A DNA stretch of 64,000 bases from JAEZDR01 sp039811185 (GTDB lineage: Bacteria; Bacteroidota; Bacteroidia; Chitinophagales; Chitinophagaceae): NCBI GenBank assembly GCA_039811185.1, contig JBDHYF010000003.1, forward strand, positions 124,001-188,000, written 5' to 3'. This document shows, in pieces, positions 42,365 to 50,804 of this stretch (its first letter is position 1; every line of letters starts with the position of its first letter). The notes under the pieces are model-generated. The model was not told the DNA's origin and did no database searches. It worked only from the letters and a program-made list of their open reading frames with translations. The position numbers were made by a program, and so were the translations under genes.

Positions 42365-42715
42365 CTAAAATTTTAAGTGGTGCAGTACAGCATAACTTCC
42401 TAATACCAGCAAGAGAAGAATTACTACGGCGAGCACTATCAGCCCGAGGTGCTTTATTTTTTTGCCGCTTCTTTTTCTTTTATGCTGAAGCTGTTTCGAC
42501 AGATAACGGTTCAACTCTTCGATATTCGTTTTTGTGTGGGCAGCAGTTGTTTCTTGCAGGCCGTCCACCGCATCGCTTAAAAAAGCATTTTCTTGCAGTT
42601 CAAGTTCAAGAGCATGCTTTTCGGCCTCAGTCATCCTGTTCTCAATATATCGCAATAAATCATCTTCTGAAATGCGATGATAGTTTTCGCTTTTATTGGC
42701 ATTTGCGTTACTCAT
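42365..42715 (-). CDS. Putative membrane anti-sigma factor without periplasmic domain
   Basis: A 116-residue protein: acidic helical N-terminal part (ISEDDLLRYIENRMTEAEKHALELEL) like the start of Bacteroidota anti-sigma proteins, a basic stretch (KRKRSGKKIK), one membrane segment at 90-111, and only five residues beyond it. It has no HxxxCxxC zinc motif and no FecR-like domain. Its start overlaps the ECF sigma stop by 8 bases, supporting a sigma/anti-sigma pair. How it would receive an outside signal is unclear. Confidence 0.8.
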   Translation of the reverse strand: MSNANANKSENYHRISEDDLLRYIENRMTEAEKHALELELQENAFLSDAVDGLQETTAAHTKTNIEELNRYLSKQLQHKRKRSGKKIKHLGLIVLAVVILLLLVLGSYAVLHHLKF

Positions 42716-43271
42716 TGCTCATGTTTTTTTCAAGAATAATTTTGAGGTTTCGCTTACCGTTTTGGATATAGCTTTTTACTTGCGCCGGAGAGTAGGAGGT
42801 GAGTTCTGCTATCTGACTATAGGATTTTTTCTCAAGGTAAAACAAGGTGATGCACGTTCGTTGTTCTGCATTCAGCTTCTGTAAGGCCTGTTCTGTAAGG
42901 TTCAGCAATTGTTCCTTTTTAATGGCAGCCTCATCGTCAGCAGCGGATGCGGGCAACAAATTGTCAGATAATTCGTCCCGAAAACGCACGGGCTGCTGCT
43001 TTCGAAAACGCATCAGGCACTCATTTTTCGCCACCATATAAAGCCAGCTTTTGAAGTGGCTGATTTTATATTTCGGAATTTCCTTCAGCGCCTTTTCAAA
43101 AACCTGCTGCACCGTATCTTTTGCTGCCTCTTCATCTTTCAGATATTTCATACAAACGCCAAACAGCAGCAGTGTATATCTTTTCAGCAGAAGGCCGAGC
43201 CAGTCGTTTTCGCCCGACTGATAAAATTTTTGCAGCAATTCAGAATCGCTTAAATGGTCGTGGCTTCTCAA
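42708..43271 (-). CDS. ECF-type RNA polymerase sigma factor
   Basis: A 187-residue sigma-70 family factor. Region 2 runs from LLKRYTLLLFGVCMKYLKDEEAAKDTVQQVFEKAL to KSWLYMVAKNECLMRFRK, region 4 from LNLTEQALQKLNAEQRTCITLFYLEKKSYSQIAELTSYSPAQVKSYIQNGKRNLK. There is no in-frame ATG before the region 2 start; TTG 43271 is the best start. The neighbour overlapping its end is a membrane anti-sigma. Divergent from rpsF. Target genes are not adjacent. Confidence 0.92.
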   Translation of the reverse strand: MRSHDHLSDSELLQKFYQSGENDWLGLLLKRYTLLLFGVCMKYLKDEEAAKDTVQQVFEKALKEIPKYKISHFKSWLYMVAKNECLMRFRKQQPVRFRDELSDNLLPASAADDEAAIKKEQLLNLTEQALQKLNAEQRTCITLFYLEKKSYSQIAELTSYSPAQVKSYIQNGKRNLKIILEKNMSNE

Positions 43272-43324
43272 AAAAATGGCTAATTTGTTTAAAGCTAATA
43301 ATTCTTGTTAAATAGAAAAAAAGA

Positions 43325-43358
43325 TTTGCGGTATAAATAACAGGATTCCTTAATTTTG
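43325..43358 (+). promoter_or_regulatory. Promoter of the rpsF-rpsR-rplI operon
   Basis: TTTG at 43325-43328, a 22-base spacer, then TAATTTTG at 43351-43358, an exact -7 box. The leader to the ATG at 43391 is about 27 nt. Confidence 0.75.
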
Positions 43359-43390
43359 CGACCCAAATATTTTTTAACTACAAATCAGGG

Positions 43391-43747
43391 ATGATGAAGA
43401 ATTATGAATTGATGGTGATTTTTACCCCTGTGCTTTCTGAAGATGAATTTAAAAATGTTCAGAAAAAATACATCGACTTTATTACCGAAAATGGTGGTGA
43501 GTTGGTGCACAGCAATCCCTGGGGATTAAAATCACTGGCGTATCCTGTACAGAAAAAAACAACCGGAATTTACTGGGTGTTAGAGTACAGCGCGCCATCC
43601 AGCTTCAATGAGAAGTTTAAAGTACAAATGCTTCGTGACGAGCAAGTAATGCGTCACATGATCACTGTACTCGACAAATACGCCGTTGAGTACAACGAGA
43701 AAAAGAGAAAAGGCGTGCCTACAGGAACCGAAAAAACGGAGGAATAA
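43391..43747 (+). CDS. rpsF: Small subunit ribosomal protein S6
   Basis: A 118-residue ribosomal protein with MKNYELMVIFTPVLSEDEFK, PWGLKSLAYPVQKKTTGIYWVLEY and the acidic tail (GTEKTEE). It binds S18 in the 30S platform. It heads the S6-S18-L9 run without the ssb or priB gene found in many other bacteria. ATG 43391 is followed at once by a second ATG at 43394, either of which could serve. Confidence 0.97.
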   Translation: MMKNYELMVIFTPVLSEDEFKNVQKKYIDFITENGGELVHSNPWGLKSLAYPVQKKTTGIYWVLEYSAPSSFNEKFKVQMLRDEQVMRHMITVLDKYAVEYNEKKRKGVPTGTEKTEE

Positions 43748-43749
43748 CC

Positions 43750-44016
43750 ATGGCAAAAGCAAACGAAATTAAATACCTTACTGCCATTAAAACCGAAAAG
43801 CCAAAGAAGAAATTCTGCCGCTTTAAAAAATATGGTATCCGGTATGTAGATTACAAAGACACTGAGTTTTTAAAGAAATTCGTTAACGAGCAGGGAAAAC
43901 TTCTTCCTCGTCGCTTAACCGGAAACTCTATTAAATATCAGCGTAAAGTTTCTGAGGCGGTAAAAAAGGCGCGTCAAATGGCGTTGATGCCTTACGTAAC
44001 CGACTTACTAAAATAG
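43750..44016 (+). CDS. rpsR: Small subunit ribosomal protein S18
   Basis: An 88-residue basic protein with KFCRFKKYGIRYVDYKDTEFLKKFV and RRLTGNSIKYQRKVSEAVKKARQMALMPYV. It lies 2 bases after rpsF. A single cysteine stands where zinc-binding S18 paralogues have more, so this is the zinc-independent type. A terminator-like hairpin follows before rplI. Confidence 0.98.
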   Translation: MAKANEIKYLTAIKTEKPKKKFCRFKKYGIRYVDYKDTEFLKKFVNEQGKLLPRRLTGNSIKYQRKVSEAVKKARQMALMPYVTDLLK

Positions 44017-44021
44017 CATTC

Positions 44022-44042
44022 AGCGGGCTTTGCCCGCTTTTT
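44022..44042 (+). terminator. Terminator-like hairpin between rpsR and rplI
   Basis: AGCGGGC (44022-44028) pairs with GCCCGCT (44032-44038) over a TTT loop, followed by Ts. It sits inside the S6-S18-L9 cluster, so it may lower rplI output rather than end transcription fully. Confidence 0.7.
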
Positions 44043-44129
44043 AAAATTTCATTAGTCACCATTCCCTAATCCCCGCAAAGGGAGACAGTCACAATCTTCG
44101 ATTGGGCTCTGGGAACTAAACAAACAATC

Positions 44130-44576
44130 ATGCAAGTAATCTTAATTCAGGATGTAGATAACCTCGGCGGTGTAAACGAACTGGTAACAGTACGAAACGG
44201 ATACGGCCGTAACTATCTTATCCCGCAAAAACTGGCGGTAGAGGCAAATCCTGTATCATTAAAAAAATTAGAAGAGCGTTTAAAAATTGAACGCAAAAAA
44301 GAAGAGAAAATGCTGGCCGAAATTAACCAGGTAATCTCTGTTTTAAAAGAGGCGCCTGTAAAAATTGGAGCTAAAACCGGCACAAGCGGAAAAATTTTCG
44401 GAAGTGTTACTTCTCTTCAAATTGCCCGCGCTATCCGCGATCAGAAAGGATATGCAATCGATAGAAAGCGTATTTCTTTGGTGGATGATGTGAAAGAACT
44501 GGGTAACTACAAAGCAAACATCGATTTTGGAAACGGCAATGTAACCGAAGTGGAGTTTGAAGTAGTAGCGGAATAA
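44130..44576 (+). CDS. rplI: Large subunit ribosomal protein L9
   Basis: A 148-residue protein with the N-terminal domain MQVILIQDVDNLGGVNELVTVRNGYGRNYLIPQ, the long connecting helix (LEERLKIERKKEEKMLAEINQ) and the C-terminal domain with GSVTSLQIARAIRDQKGYAIDRKRI. It is separated from rpsR by 113 bases holding a terminator-like hairpin and a partly self-complementary leader (TCCCT/AGGGA at about 44063-44084; CAATC/GATTG near 44093-44105). No separate -7 box is visible. Confidence 0.97.
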   Translation: MQVILIQDVDNLGGVNELVTVRNGYGRNYLIPQKLAVEANPVSLKKLEERLKIERKKEEKMLAEINQVISVLKEAPVKIGAKTGTSGKIFGSVTSLQIARAIRDQKGYAIDRKRISLVDDVKELGNYKANIDFGNGNVTEVEFEVVAE

Positions 44577-44595
44577 CTTCGATCTTTTTTTTAGG

Positions 44596-44624
44596 AAATC
44601 CCGGTTAGCCACCGGGATTTTTTT
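44596..44624 (+). terminator. Rho-independent terminator after rplI
   Basis: AAATCCCGG (44596-44604) pairs with CCGGGATTT (44612-44620), with a T tract. Confidence 0.9.
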
Positions 44625-44683
44625 ATTGCGTGAATGCGTCGTATTTTGACAAAATCATTTTCTCAGCATTCTAAGTTTCACCG

Positions 44684-47600
44684 ATGACATCTGATATAAA
44701 ACCCTTGAAAATTTTGCAGGCTTCGGCCGGCTCGGGAAAAACGTTTAGCCTTACCGTTCAATACCTCAGCCTGCTGTTTTCCGGCGTAGACAAATACAAA
44801 GAAATTCTTGCCATCACCTTCACCAACAAGGCAACGGCCGAAATGAAACACCGCATTCTGCACGTGTTAAAGGCATTTGCCGAGGGTAACAATTCTGCCG
44901 AAATAAGCCATTACCGCGCAGCCCTCGTTCAGCACAATCCCGCACTGGACAAGGATCTCAGGCCAACAGCAGCCGCAATATACCGCCGCATTTTGCACGA
45001 TTACAGCCGCTTCGCCGTTTGTACCATCGACAGTTTTATCCTTCAGGTTATCAGAGGCTTTGCGTTTGAACTAAATCTTCAATCGGATTTTCAGGTGGAG
45101 ATGGACAGGGACAAAATCATCGGGTTTCTGATGGAGAAATTCAATGAGGAAATCGGCAGTAACGCCGGCCTGCTCAGCTTTTTAATGGAATTGATTGAAG
45201 AGAAAATGGCGAATAACGAAAGCTGGAATTATGAAAACGACCTGCGTAGCGCAACCGAAATTATCTTCTCCGAAGGATTCGATCATTTTGAAAAACATTT
45301 AAGCGGCAGTGAGGCATTCGTTTTTAGCGAACTGGTAAAGAAGTATGCCGCAGAATCGAAGCAGTTTATAGCAAAATTCAATCAGGGACTCGAAGAACTT
45401 ATTGATGCAATTGCAGCCGCACTGAATAGTTACCAAATTCCGGTAGAAGCTTATGTAGGAAAATCGAGAAGCCCGCTGAGCGGAATTGCAATAAGGCAGC
45501 AGGCTCCAAAGTTAGAAACACTGATCAAAATTTCCGGATATTCTGACTATAAAGACTGTTTTAAGATTGTCGGATATGAGGATTGCTTTAAGTTATTACA
45601 GCCATTAATTACTCAGTTGAAGAATCACTTAAAACACCTGTCCGAATATGTGTTGAGAGAATCGTCGATAAAACGTTTACCCTATTTATATTTTCTGGAA
45701 AATATGGTTTCGTTTCTAAAAACTTACCGCGACGAAACGGATACGATACACATTAGCGATACGATTAAGCTGGTGCGTGGCATTACCGAGGAGGCGGGTG
45801 ATAATCCTTCTTTTATCTGGGAGAAAACAGGCAGTAAATACAAACATTTTTTGTGGGATGAATTTCAGGATACATCGTCGAAACAATGGAGCACTTTAAA
45901 AGGCCTATTTAAAAATGCCCTTGCATCTTCCTCCGGTAATGCGGTAGAACATCTGATTGTAGGCGACGTAAAACAAGCCATCTATCGTTTCCGGAATGGC
46001 GACTGGCGTATCCTTCACAAACAAGTGTCCGACGATATCGGAGCCGCTTACATCTTGCAAGATTCGCTGCTCGAAAATTATCGAAGCTGTAAAAATATCA
46101 TTGCGTTTAACAACGCCATGTTCGCCGAAATAGCCTCTGTTATCCAGACCGAGGTAAATAAATTTGCCGCCGACGATCCCGGAATAAGCCAGACAGACGA
46201 GCGTTTGGATGATATGATTGTTTCGCTTTACAGCAAAATTGTGCAGCAGCCGCCAAAAAATTGCCGCGGCGGAGGGCTAATTAAAGTGAAAGAAGTGGAA
46301 TCCGAAAGCTATAAAGAAGCGGCGATTGCTGAAATGGTTTTTGAAATGAAGGCGCTGCTGGAAGGCGGATTTCCACTAAAAGAAATTGCCGTGCTGGTAA
46401 ATCAGAATTCGGAAGCTGTTAAGGTGATTAATCAACTGATGAAGGAAGGCATTCCGGTTATTTCAAGTCAGGCACTTGTCATTGCGGCCAACACCTCGGT
46501 AAAGCTGCTGATCAACACATTCAGGCTGTTAACCACTGCTCCTCAAAACGCAGCTTATTACAAATCGCACTGCCTGCTTCATTATGCTAACCTTAAAGAC
46601 ATGGCGGTTTCCGGCGACGATTATTTGCGCTGTGCAACCGACGGCATCACCGCTTTAAACGGCCTGCTCCCCAATGCTGTTATCGACCATTTCGACTCTT
46701 ACAGACGATTACCTGTGTACGAATTGACAGAAGTTTTAATCAGCGATTATGGTCTTTCTGAAGTGGCAGGACAAACACCTTTCCTGCTCGCCTTCCGCGA
46801 CTTGGTAGATAACGCCGGATGTTTGGATATTCCGGGCTTTTTAAACTGGTGGGAAGAAGAGGGCGTAAAAGCAACGCTGCCGGCGAATGAAGAAACCAAT
46901 GCAGTGAATGTGATGACGATTCATAAATCGAAAGGGTTGGCCTTTGGTGCCGTGTTTATTCCGTTCATGGATCAACCGCTGAAAAGCAGGAAAGGAAGCT
47001 TCTGGGTTCCAACCGCTGATACGCCCTTTAAGGAAATTGGATATTTCCCTTTCAATCTTCAGGAAAAATTGAAAGGATCGCTCATTGGAAAATTTTATCT
47101 TGAGGAAATAGCATATCAGTACATCGATGCACTCAATGCATTTTATGTAGCAGCAACACGCGCAAAAAACTATTTATATTTTTCGCCAAAGAAAAAAAAG
47201 ACGTCAACCATCACCAACATCGGCGATGTGTTTTTGCTCGCATTGGCTAAATGTAAAGATGATGATGGCTTTACGCTTGGCGACAGTTTCCCGGCTATTG
47301 AAAGCGCCGGCGAGAACAGTCTTCATTTCAAATCGATTGCTTATACGCCGAGATTATCGGGGCTGCTCAACACGAAGGAAGAACGGAATTACCGGTTTGT
47401 GTTGAATGTGGAAGCCGCCGGCAAGCGTGGATTGGAGCTTCATGAAATCCTTGCGTCCGTTAACAACGAAGCCGAGTTGCAGGCGCTGATTTCGGAGAAG
47501 CAAAGAGAAGGCAGTTACCTTCCGGAAGATCTCACCCGCATTCGGGAAGAAGCGCTGAAAGTGTTGCAGCATCCTGCTTTGCAAAAGCTTTTCGATAAAG

Positions 47601-47839
47601 CAGAGAAGATTGTGTCGGAGCGGGGAATTATCAGCAGCGATGGAAAAACGCTCCGTCCGGATAAAGTAATTTTTAAACAGGAAGAAGTAATCGTGCTCGA
47701 TTATAAGTTTACGCTAAATGAGGAGCCGCATCACCAGCACCAGGTTGCCGGTTATCGTTCATTGTTGCAGCAGATGGGTTATAACAAAGTGAGCGCCTGT
47801 CTTTTTTATGCAAGGTCACAACATCTAAAATTTGTTTAA
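44684..47839 (+). CDS. addA: AddA-like UvrD-family helicase-nuclease
   Basis: A 1051-residue double-strand-break repair helicase of the RecB/AddA type. Walker A is ASAGSGKT at residues 13-20; further motifs are AITFTNKATAEMKHRI (Ia), FLWDEFQDTSSKQW (II), VGDVKQAIYRFRNGDW (III), MTIHKSKGLAFG (V) and YVAATRAKNYLYF (VI). The C-terminus keeps a RecB-type nuclease: GLELHEIL, then VIVLDYKF with the DYK catalytic pair and a QVAGYRSLL tail. It overlaps the start region of the AddB-like gene, and the pair should act as a dimer. Named by partner and domain content; some databases only call it UvrD-helicase domain protein. Confidence 0.9.
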   Translation: MTSDIKPLKILQASAGSGKTFSLTVQYLSLLFSGVDKYKEILAITFTNKATAEMKHRILHVLKAFAEGNNSAEISHYRAALVQHNPALDKDLRPTAAAIYRRILHDYSRFAVCTIDSFILQVIRGFAFELNLQSDFQVEMDRDKIIGFLMEKFNEEIGSNAGLLSFLMELIEEKMANNESWNYENDLRSATEIIFSEGFDHFEKHLSGSEAFVFSELVKKYAAESKQFIAKFNQGLEELIDAIAAALNSYQIPVEAYVGKSRSPLSGIAIRQQAPKLETLIKISGYSDYKDCFKIVGYEDCFKLLQPLITQLKNHLKHLSEYVLRESSIKRLPYLYFLENMVSFLKTYRDETDTIHISDTIKLVRGITEEAGDNPSFIWEKTGSKYKHFLWDEFQDTSSKQWSTLKGLFKNALASSSGNAVEHLIVGDVKQAIYRFRNGDWRILHKQVSDDIGAAYILQDSLLENYRSCKNIIAFNNAMFAEIASVIQTEVNKFAADDPGISQTDERLDDMIVSLYSKIVQQPPKNCRGGGLIKVKEVESESYKEAAIAEMVFEMKALLEGGFPLKEIAVLVNQNSEAVKVINQLMKEGIPVISSQALVIAANTSVKLLINTFRLLTTAPQNAAYYKSHCLLHYANLKDMAVSGDDYLRCATDGITALNGLLPNAVIDHFDSYRRLPVYELTEVLISDYGLSEVAGQTPFLLAFRDLVDNAGCLDIPGFLNWWEEEGVKATLPANEETNAVNVMTIHKSKGLAFGAVFIPFMDQPLKSRKGSFWVPTADTPFKEIGYFPFNLQEKLKGSLIGKFYLEEIAYQYIDALNAFYVAATRAKNYLYFSPKKKKTSTITNIGDVFLLALAKCKDDDGFTLGDSFPAIESAGENSLHFKSIAYTPRLSGLLNTKEERNYRFVLNVEAAGKRGLELHEILASVNNEAELQALISEKQREGSYLPEDLTRIREEALKVLQHPALQKLFDKAEKIVSERGIISSDGKTLRPDKVIFKQEEVIVLDYKFTLNEEPHHQHQVAGYRSLLQQMGYNKVSACLFYARSQHLKFV

Positions 47840-47840
47840 C

Positions 47841-50726
47841 GTGAGTCGTTCTTTCCTACATCAAATTGCGGTCGGCTTAGTAGCGGAGCATGGCAGCGAT
47901 ATCGAAAGCTGCGCTTTTGTTTTCAACAACAAAAGGCCTGAAGGGTATCTTAGAAAATTTCTTGCAAACGCAATGGGCAAGCCGTTTTTTAGTCCTGATT
48001 TTTTTACTGTTCAAAGTTTTTTTGAAGCGGCTTCAACACTGTCGGTCGCTGATCGGTATACGCAGCTGTTTGTACTGCATGAATGTTACAATAGCCTTTT
48101 AATAAAAGAGGGCGAAAAGGAAATTGATATAGAAGCCTTCTTAAAGTTTGGGAACTCAATTTTATCTGATTTTGGAGAGATTGACCGCTACCTCGTTAAC
48201 GCTTTCAATTTATTTAAAGAGTTGGAAGATATTGCCGTAATCAATGAGCAGTTCAGTTTTTTAACCGAGGAGCAAATCAGTTTTTTATCCGGCTTCTGGA
48301 ACGCTTATTACGAAGGGAAGGATAAAGCACAGCAGATGGGTTTTATTAAAATGTGGAGGAGAATGCCTGCACTTTATACAGACTTTCATCAGCATCTTGC
48401 TGCAAAAAATCTTTCCACGCCCGACAATATCTACCGTCAGGTTGCACAAAATCCGCAGCAAAGCAACACCTTCTTTAACCGCTATAAAAAGATTTTCTTT
48501 ATTGGATTTAACGCCATTTCCCGTGCGGAAGAACGCGTGTTTAATTATTTGGCCGATGCCGGAAGGGCAGAATTTTATTTTGATGTGGATCCTTTTTATA
48601 TGGACGACCCTGTTCATGAAGCCGGCACTTTCATTCGAAAAAATATCAACGCGTACGGGTTAGAGAACAGCTATACCTCGTCCGAATCATTTTTAAGCAG
48701 CGACAAAAAGGTGCATGTGTATCAGGTAGAAGGGCAGGTGGCGCAGGCAAAAGCGCTGGCCGAGCGGCTTCCATCTATAATTCAATCCGAAAGCATAAAC
48801 GCCGGCGATACTGCCATTGTGCTGGCCGATGAAACACTGTTGTTGCCGCTGTTACAGTCGTTGCCCGAGCGGATAGGTGATGTGGAGCTCGATCTGAATG
48901 TTACAATGGGAATGCCATTCGCCAAGCTCCCGTTATTTGGACTTATCAGCGATTGGATAGCCATTCAAACGCATTATCTGAAGCGCCCTGAAACGCAGCG
49001 CAATTCGGTTCCCTTCGCGTTGGTGCAGCCGGTGATGTTGAACGGTTACACGCAGCTATCGGCCGACGATGCGGCGGCAATAACCCTTTCATGCATCAAC
49101 AGGCAGTCGTCATTCGTTGAAATAAAGGCTTTACAGGAGCAGAATGCGGTACTGAACCGGTTTTTCGCATCGCCTTCATCCACGGCTCAAATTCCGCAGC
49201 AACTAACCGGATTGCTGCAATGCCTCGCTGCTGAAGAATCGAAATCCGGCCGACTGAAAAAAGTTGACAGCGACGTCTTTCAACATATCTATTCCGAACT
49301 GGCAGCGATTGAGGCAGCGCTGCATCTTCCCGAAATATCCATTCAGCCCGGAGGTTTGTTCGTCCTGAATCTTATTAAAAATGCACTTCAGTCGCTATCC
49401 ATTCCATTTGCCGGAAACGCAGCAACAGGCATTCAGATTATGGGCGCGCTCGAAACAAGAAGTCTCGATTTTAAGAACATTATTTTCCTCGGGTTTAACG
49501 AGGGCCTTTTTCCAAAATCGAACGCGCCTCAAACTTTTATCCCTTACATCATCAGGAAAGCTTTCGGCCTGAGTGTAATCGAAAACCAAGATGCTATTTC
49601 GTCCTATATTTTTTATCGCAGCATTCAGCGCGCTGAAAACATTTTCCTTTTTTACAACAGCACAACCACCGAAACCATCACCGGTGAGCCAAGCCGTTTT
49701 CTGAAACAAATAGAGTTTGAAACAAGCTACTGCTTCCAAAATATTTCTATTCGTGGACGTGTGGAGTCGTTCAAAAACCAACCGTCGGTAATTGAGAAAA
49801 CGCCGGCCGTTATGGAAAAAATCGATGCACTTTTCAGCGACAAAGGAAGGTCGTTATCGCCTTCTGCTTTTCTCACCTACCTGTTAAACCCGCTCGATTT
49901 CTTTTATAGATATGTGGCCGGTATTCAGCAGCCCGAGGAAGTAGATTTTGCCCTCGATATGCGCATGCTTGGTAATTTGTTTCACGATTTTATGCAGGAT
50001 TTATATGCTCCTTTCGGGCAAAAAGCAGAGCCGGTAACAAGTGAAACATTAGCCGGTTTACGCAAGCATTTGCAAGCTGAATTAGACGATAAACTCGTAC
50101 CGAAGCTGAACAGTATGCCGGATGGTCAGCGCACAATCATCGTATCAGTGATTAAAAAATTTGCAACCTCAGTGTTGGAATGCGACGAAGCAAACGCACC
50201 CTTTGCTATTGTAGGTCTTGAGCAGCCCGTTGGTCCGGTAAAGTTTTCATTCACCGATAAAACAGGGCGAAAAAGGTTTGTAAAGCTTGCCGGAAAAATA
50301 GACAGAATAGATCGCCTCGCTAATGGACAAGTGCGGATTGTAGACTATAAAACAGGCTCCGACACGCTTGATTACGGGAACGTGGAAACCTGCTTCGACA
50401 ACAGCAAAAAAATTAATAAAGCTTTTGTGCAAACCATGCTCTATGCGTGGATGTACCATCTGCAACATGGCGAACTTCCGCTGCCTGTTTTGTATGTGCT
50501 GAAAAGCCTTAAAACATCCGACGGGTTTCAGACGCATTTTGCCAAGAAGATTGAGCGGACAAAAACTCCGCTCGACAGCAGCACGCTAAATGATGAAATG
50601 AAGGAGTTTCTGCAATTCTTTTCCGAAATACTGACCGAACTTTCCGATCCCGACAGGCCTTTTGTTTGCGGAAAGAACCAGGAAAACTTTAAATACTCGC
50701 CATATTTCGAATTGCTAAATGCCTAA
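47841..50726 (+). CDS. addB: AddB-like PD-(D/E)XK nuclease subunit
   Basis: A 961-residue partner of the AddA-like helicase. The N-terminal part is a degenerate helicase without a Walker A motif; the C-terminal part is a RecB-family nuclease with GNLFHDFMQDLY, AGKIDRIDRL, RIVDYKTGSDT and KAFVQTMLYAWMY. AddB enzymes of Firmicutes bind a 4Fe-4S cluster through one Cys before and three after the nuclease; here the first position reads LLNPLDFFY and the tail has a single Cys (FVCGKNQENFK), so no cluster is expected. GTG 47841 follows the addA stop by one base; TTG 47832 is an alternative. Confidence 0.88.
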   Translation: MSRSFLHQIAVGLVAEHGSDIESCAFVFNNKRPEGYLRKFLANAMGKPFFSPDFFTVQSFFEAASTLSVADRYTQLFVLHECYNSLLIKEGEKEIDIEAFLKFGNSILSDFGEIDRYLVNAFNLFKELEDIAVINEQFSFLTEEQISFLSGFWNAYYEGKDKAQQMGFIKMWRRMPALYTDFHQHLAAKNLSTPDNIYRQVAQNPQQSNTFFNRYKKIFFIGFNAISRAEERVFNYLADAGRAEFYFDVDPFYMDDPVHEAGTFIRKNINAYGLENSYTSSESFLSSDKKVHVYQVEGQVAQAKALAERLPSIIQSESINAGDTAIVLADETLLLPLLQSLPERIGDVELDLNVTMGMPFAKLPLFGLISDWIAIQTHYLKRPETQRNSVPFALVQPVMLNGYTQLSADDAAAITLSCINRQSSFVEIKALQEQNAVLNRFFASPSSTAQIPQQLTGLLQCLAAEESKSGRLKKVDSDVFQHIYSELAAIEAALHLPEISIQPGGLFVLNLIKNALQSLSIPFAGNAATGIQIMGALETRSLDFKNIIFLGFNEGLFPKSNAPQTFIPYIIRKAFGLSVIENQDAISSYIFYRSIQRAENIFLFYNSTTTETITGEPSRFLKQIEFETSYCFQNISIRGRVESFKNQPSVIEKTPAVMEKIDALFSDKGRSLSPSAFLTYLLNPLDFFYRYVAGIQQPEEVDFALDMRMLGNLFHDFMQDLYAPFGQKAEPVTSETLAGLRKHLQAELDDKLVPKLNSMPDGQRTIIVSVIKKFATSVLECDEANAPFAIVGLEQPVGPVKFSFTDKTGRKRFVKLAGKIDRIDRLANGQVRIVDYKTGSDTLDYGNVETCFDNSKKINKAFVQTMLYAWMYHLQHGELPLPVLYVLKSLKTSDGFQTHFAKKIERTKTPLDSSTLNDEMKEFLQFFSEILTELSDPDRPFVCGKNQENFKYSPYFELLNA

Positions 50727-50770
50727 AAATGGTGAATGGAATTAAACGAAAGTTTTATCGGTTCAATGAT

Positions 50771-50778
50771 TAATTTTG
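50771..50778 (+). promoter_or_regulatory. -7 box for thrS
   Basis: TAATTTTG is an exact TAnnTTTG, 26 bases before the ATG at 50805. It lies inside the longer frame that opens at 50736, so that start is rejected. Confidence 0.6.
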
Positions 50779-50804
50779 CACACCTAAAAAGATTTCAATT
50801 TATA

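Noticed and set aside
43331..43339. Half-site GTATAAATA of the suf palindrome upstream of rpsF
   Set aside because: Nine of ten bases match one arm but there is no second arm, and an A/T-rich 9-mer is expected by chance in a window of this size.
43325..43390. S6:S18 leader binding motif before rpsF
   Set aside because: The leader after the promoter is only about 27 nt and lacks the CCG-containing stem-loop known for that motif.
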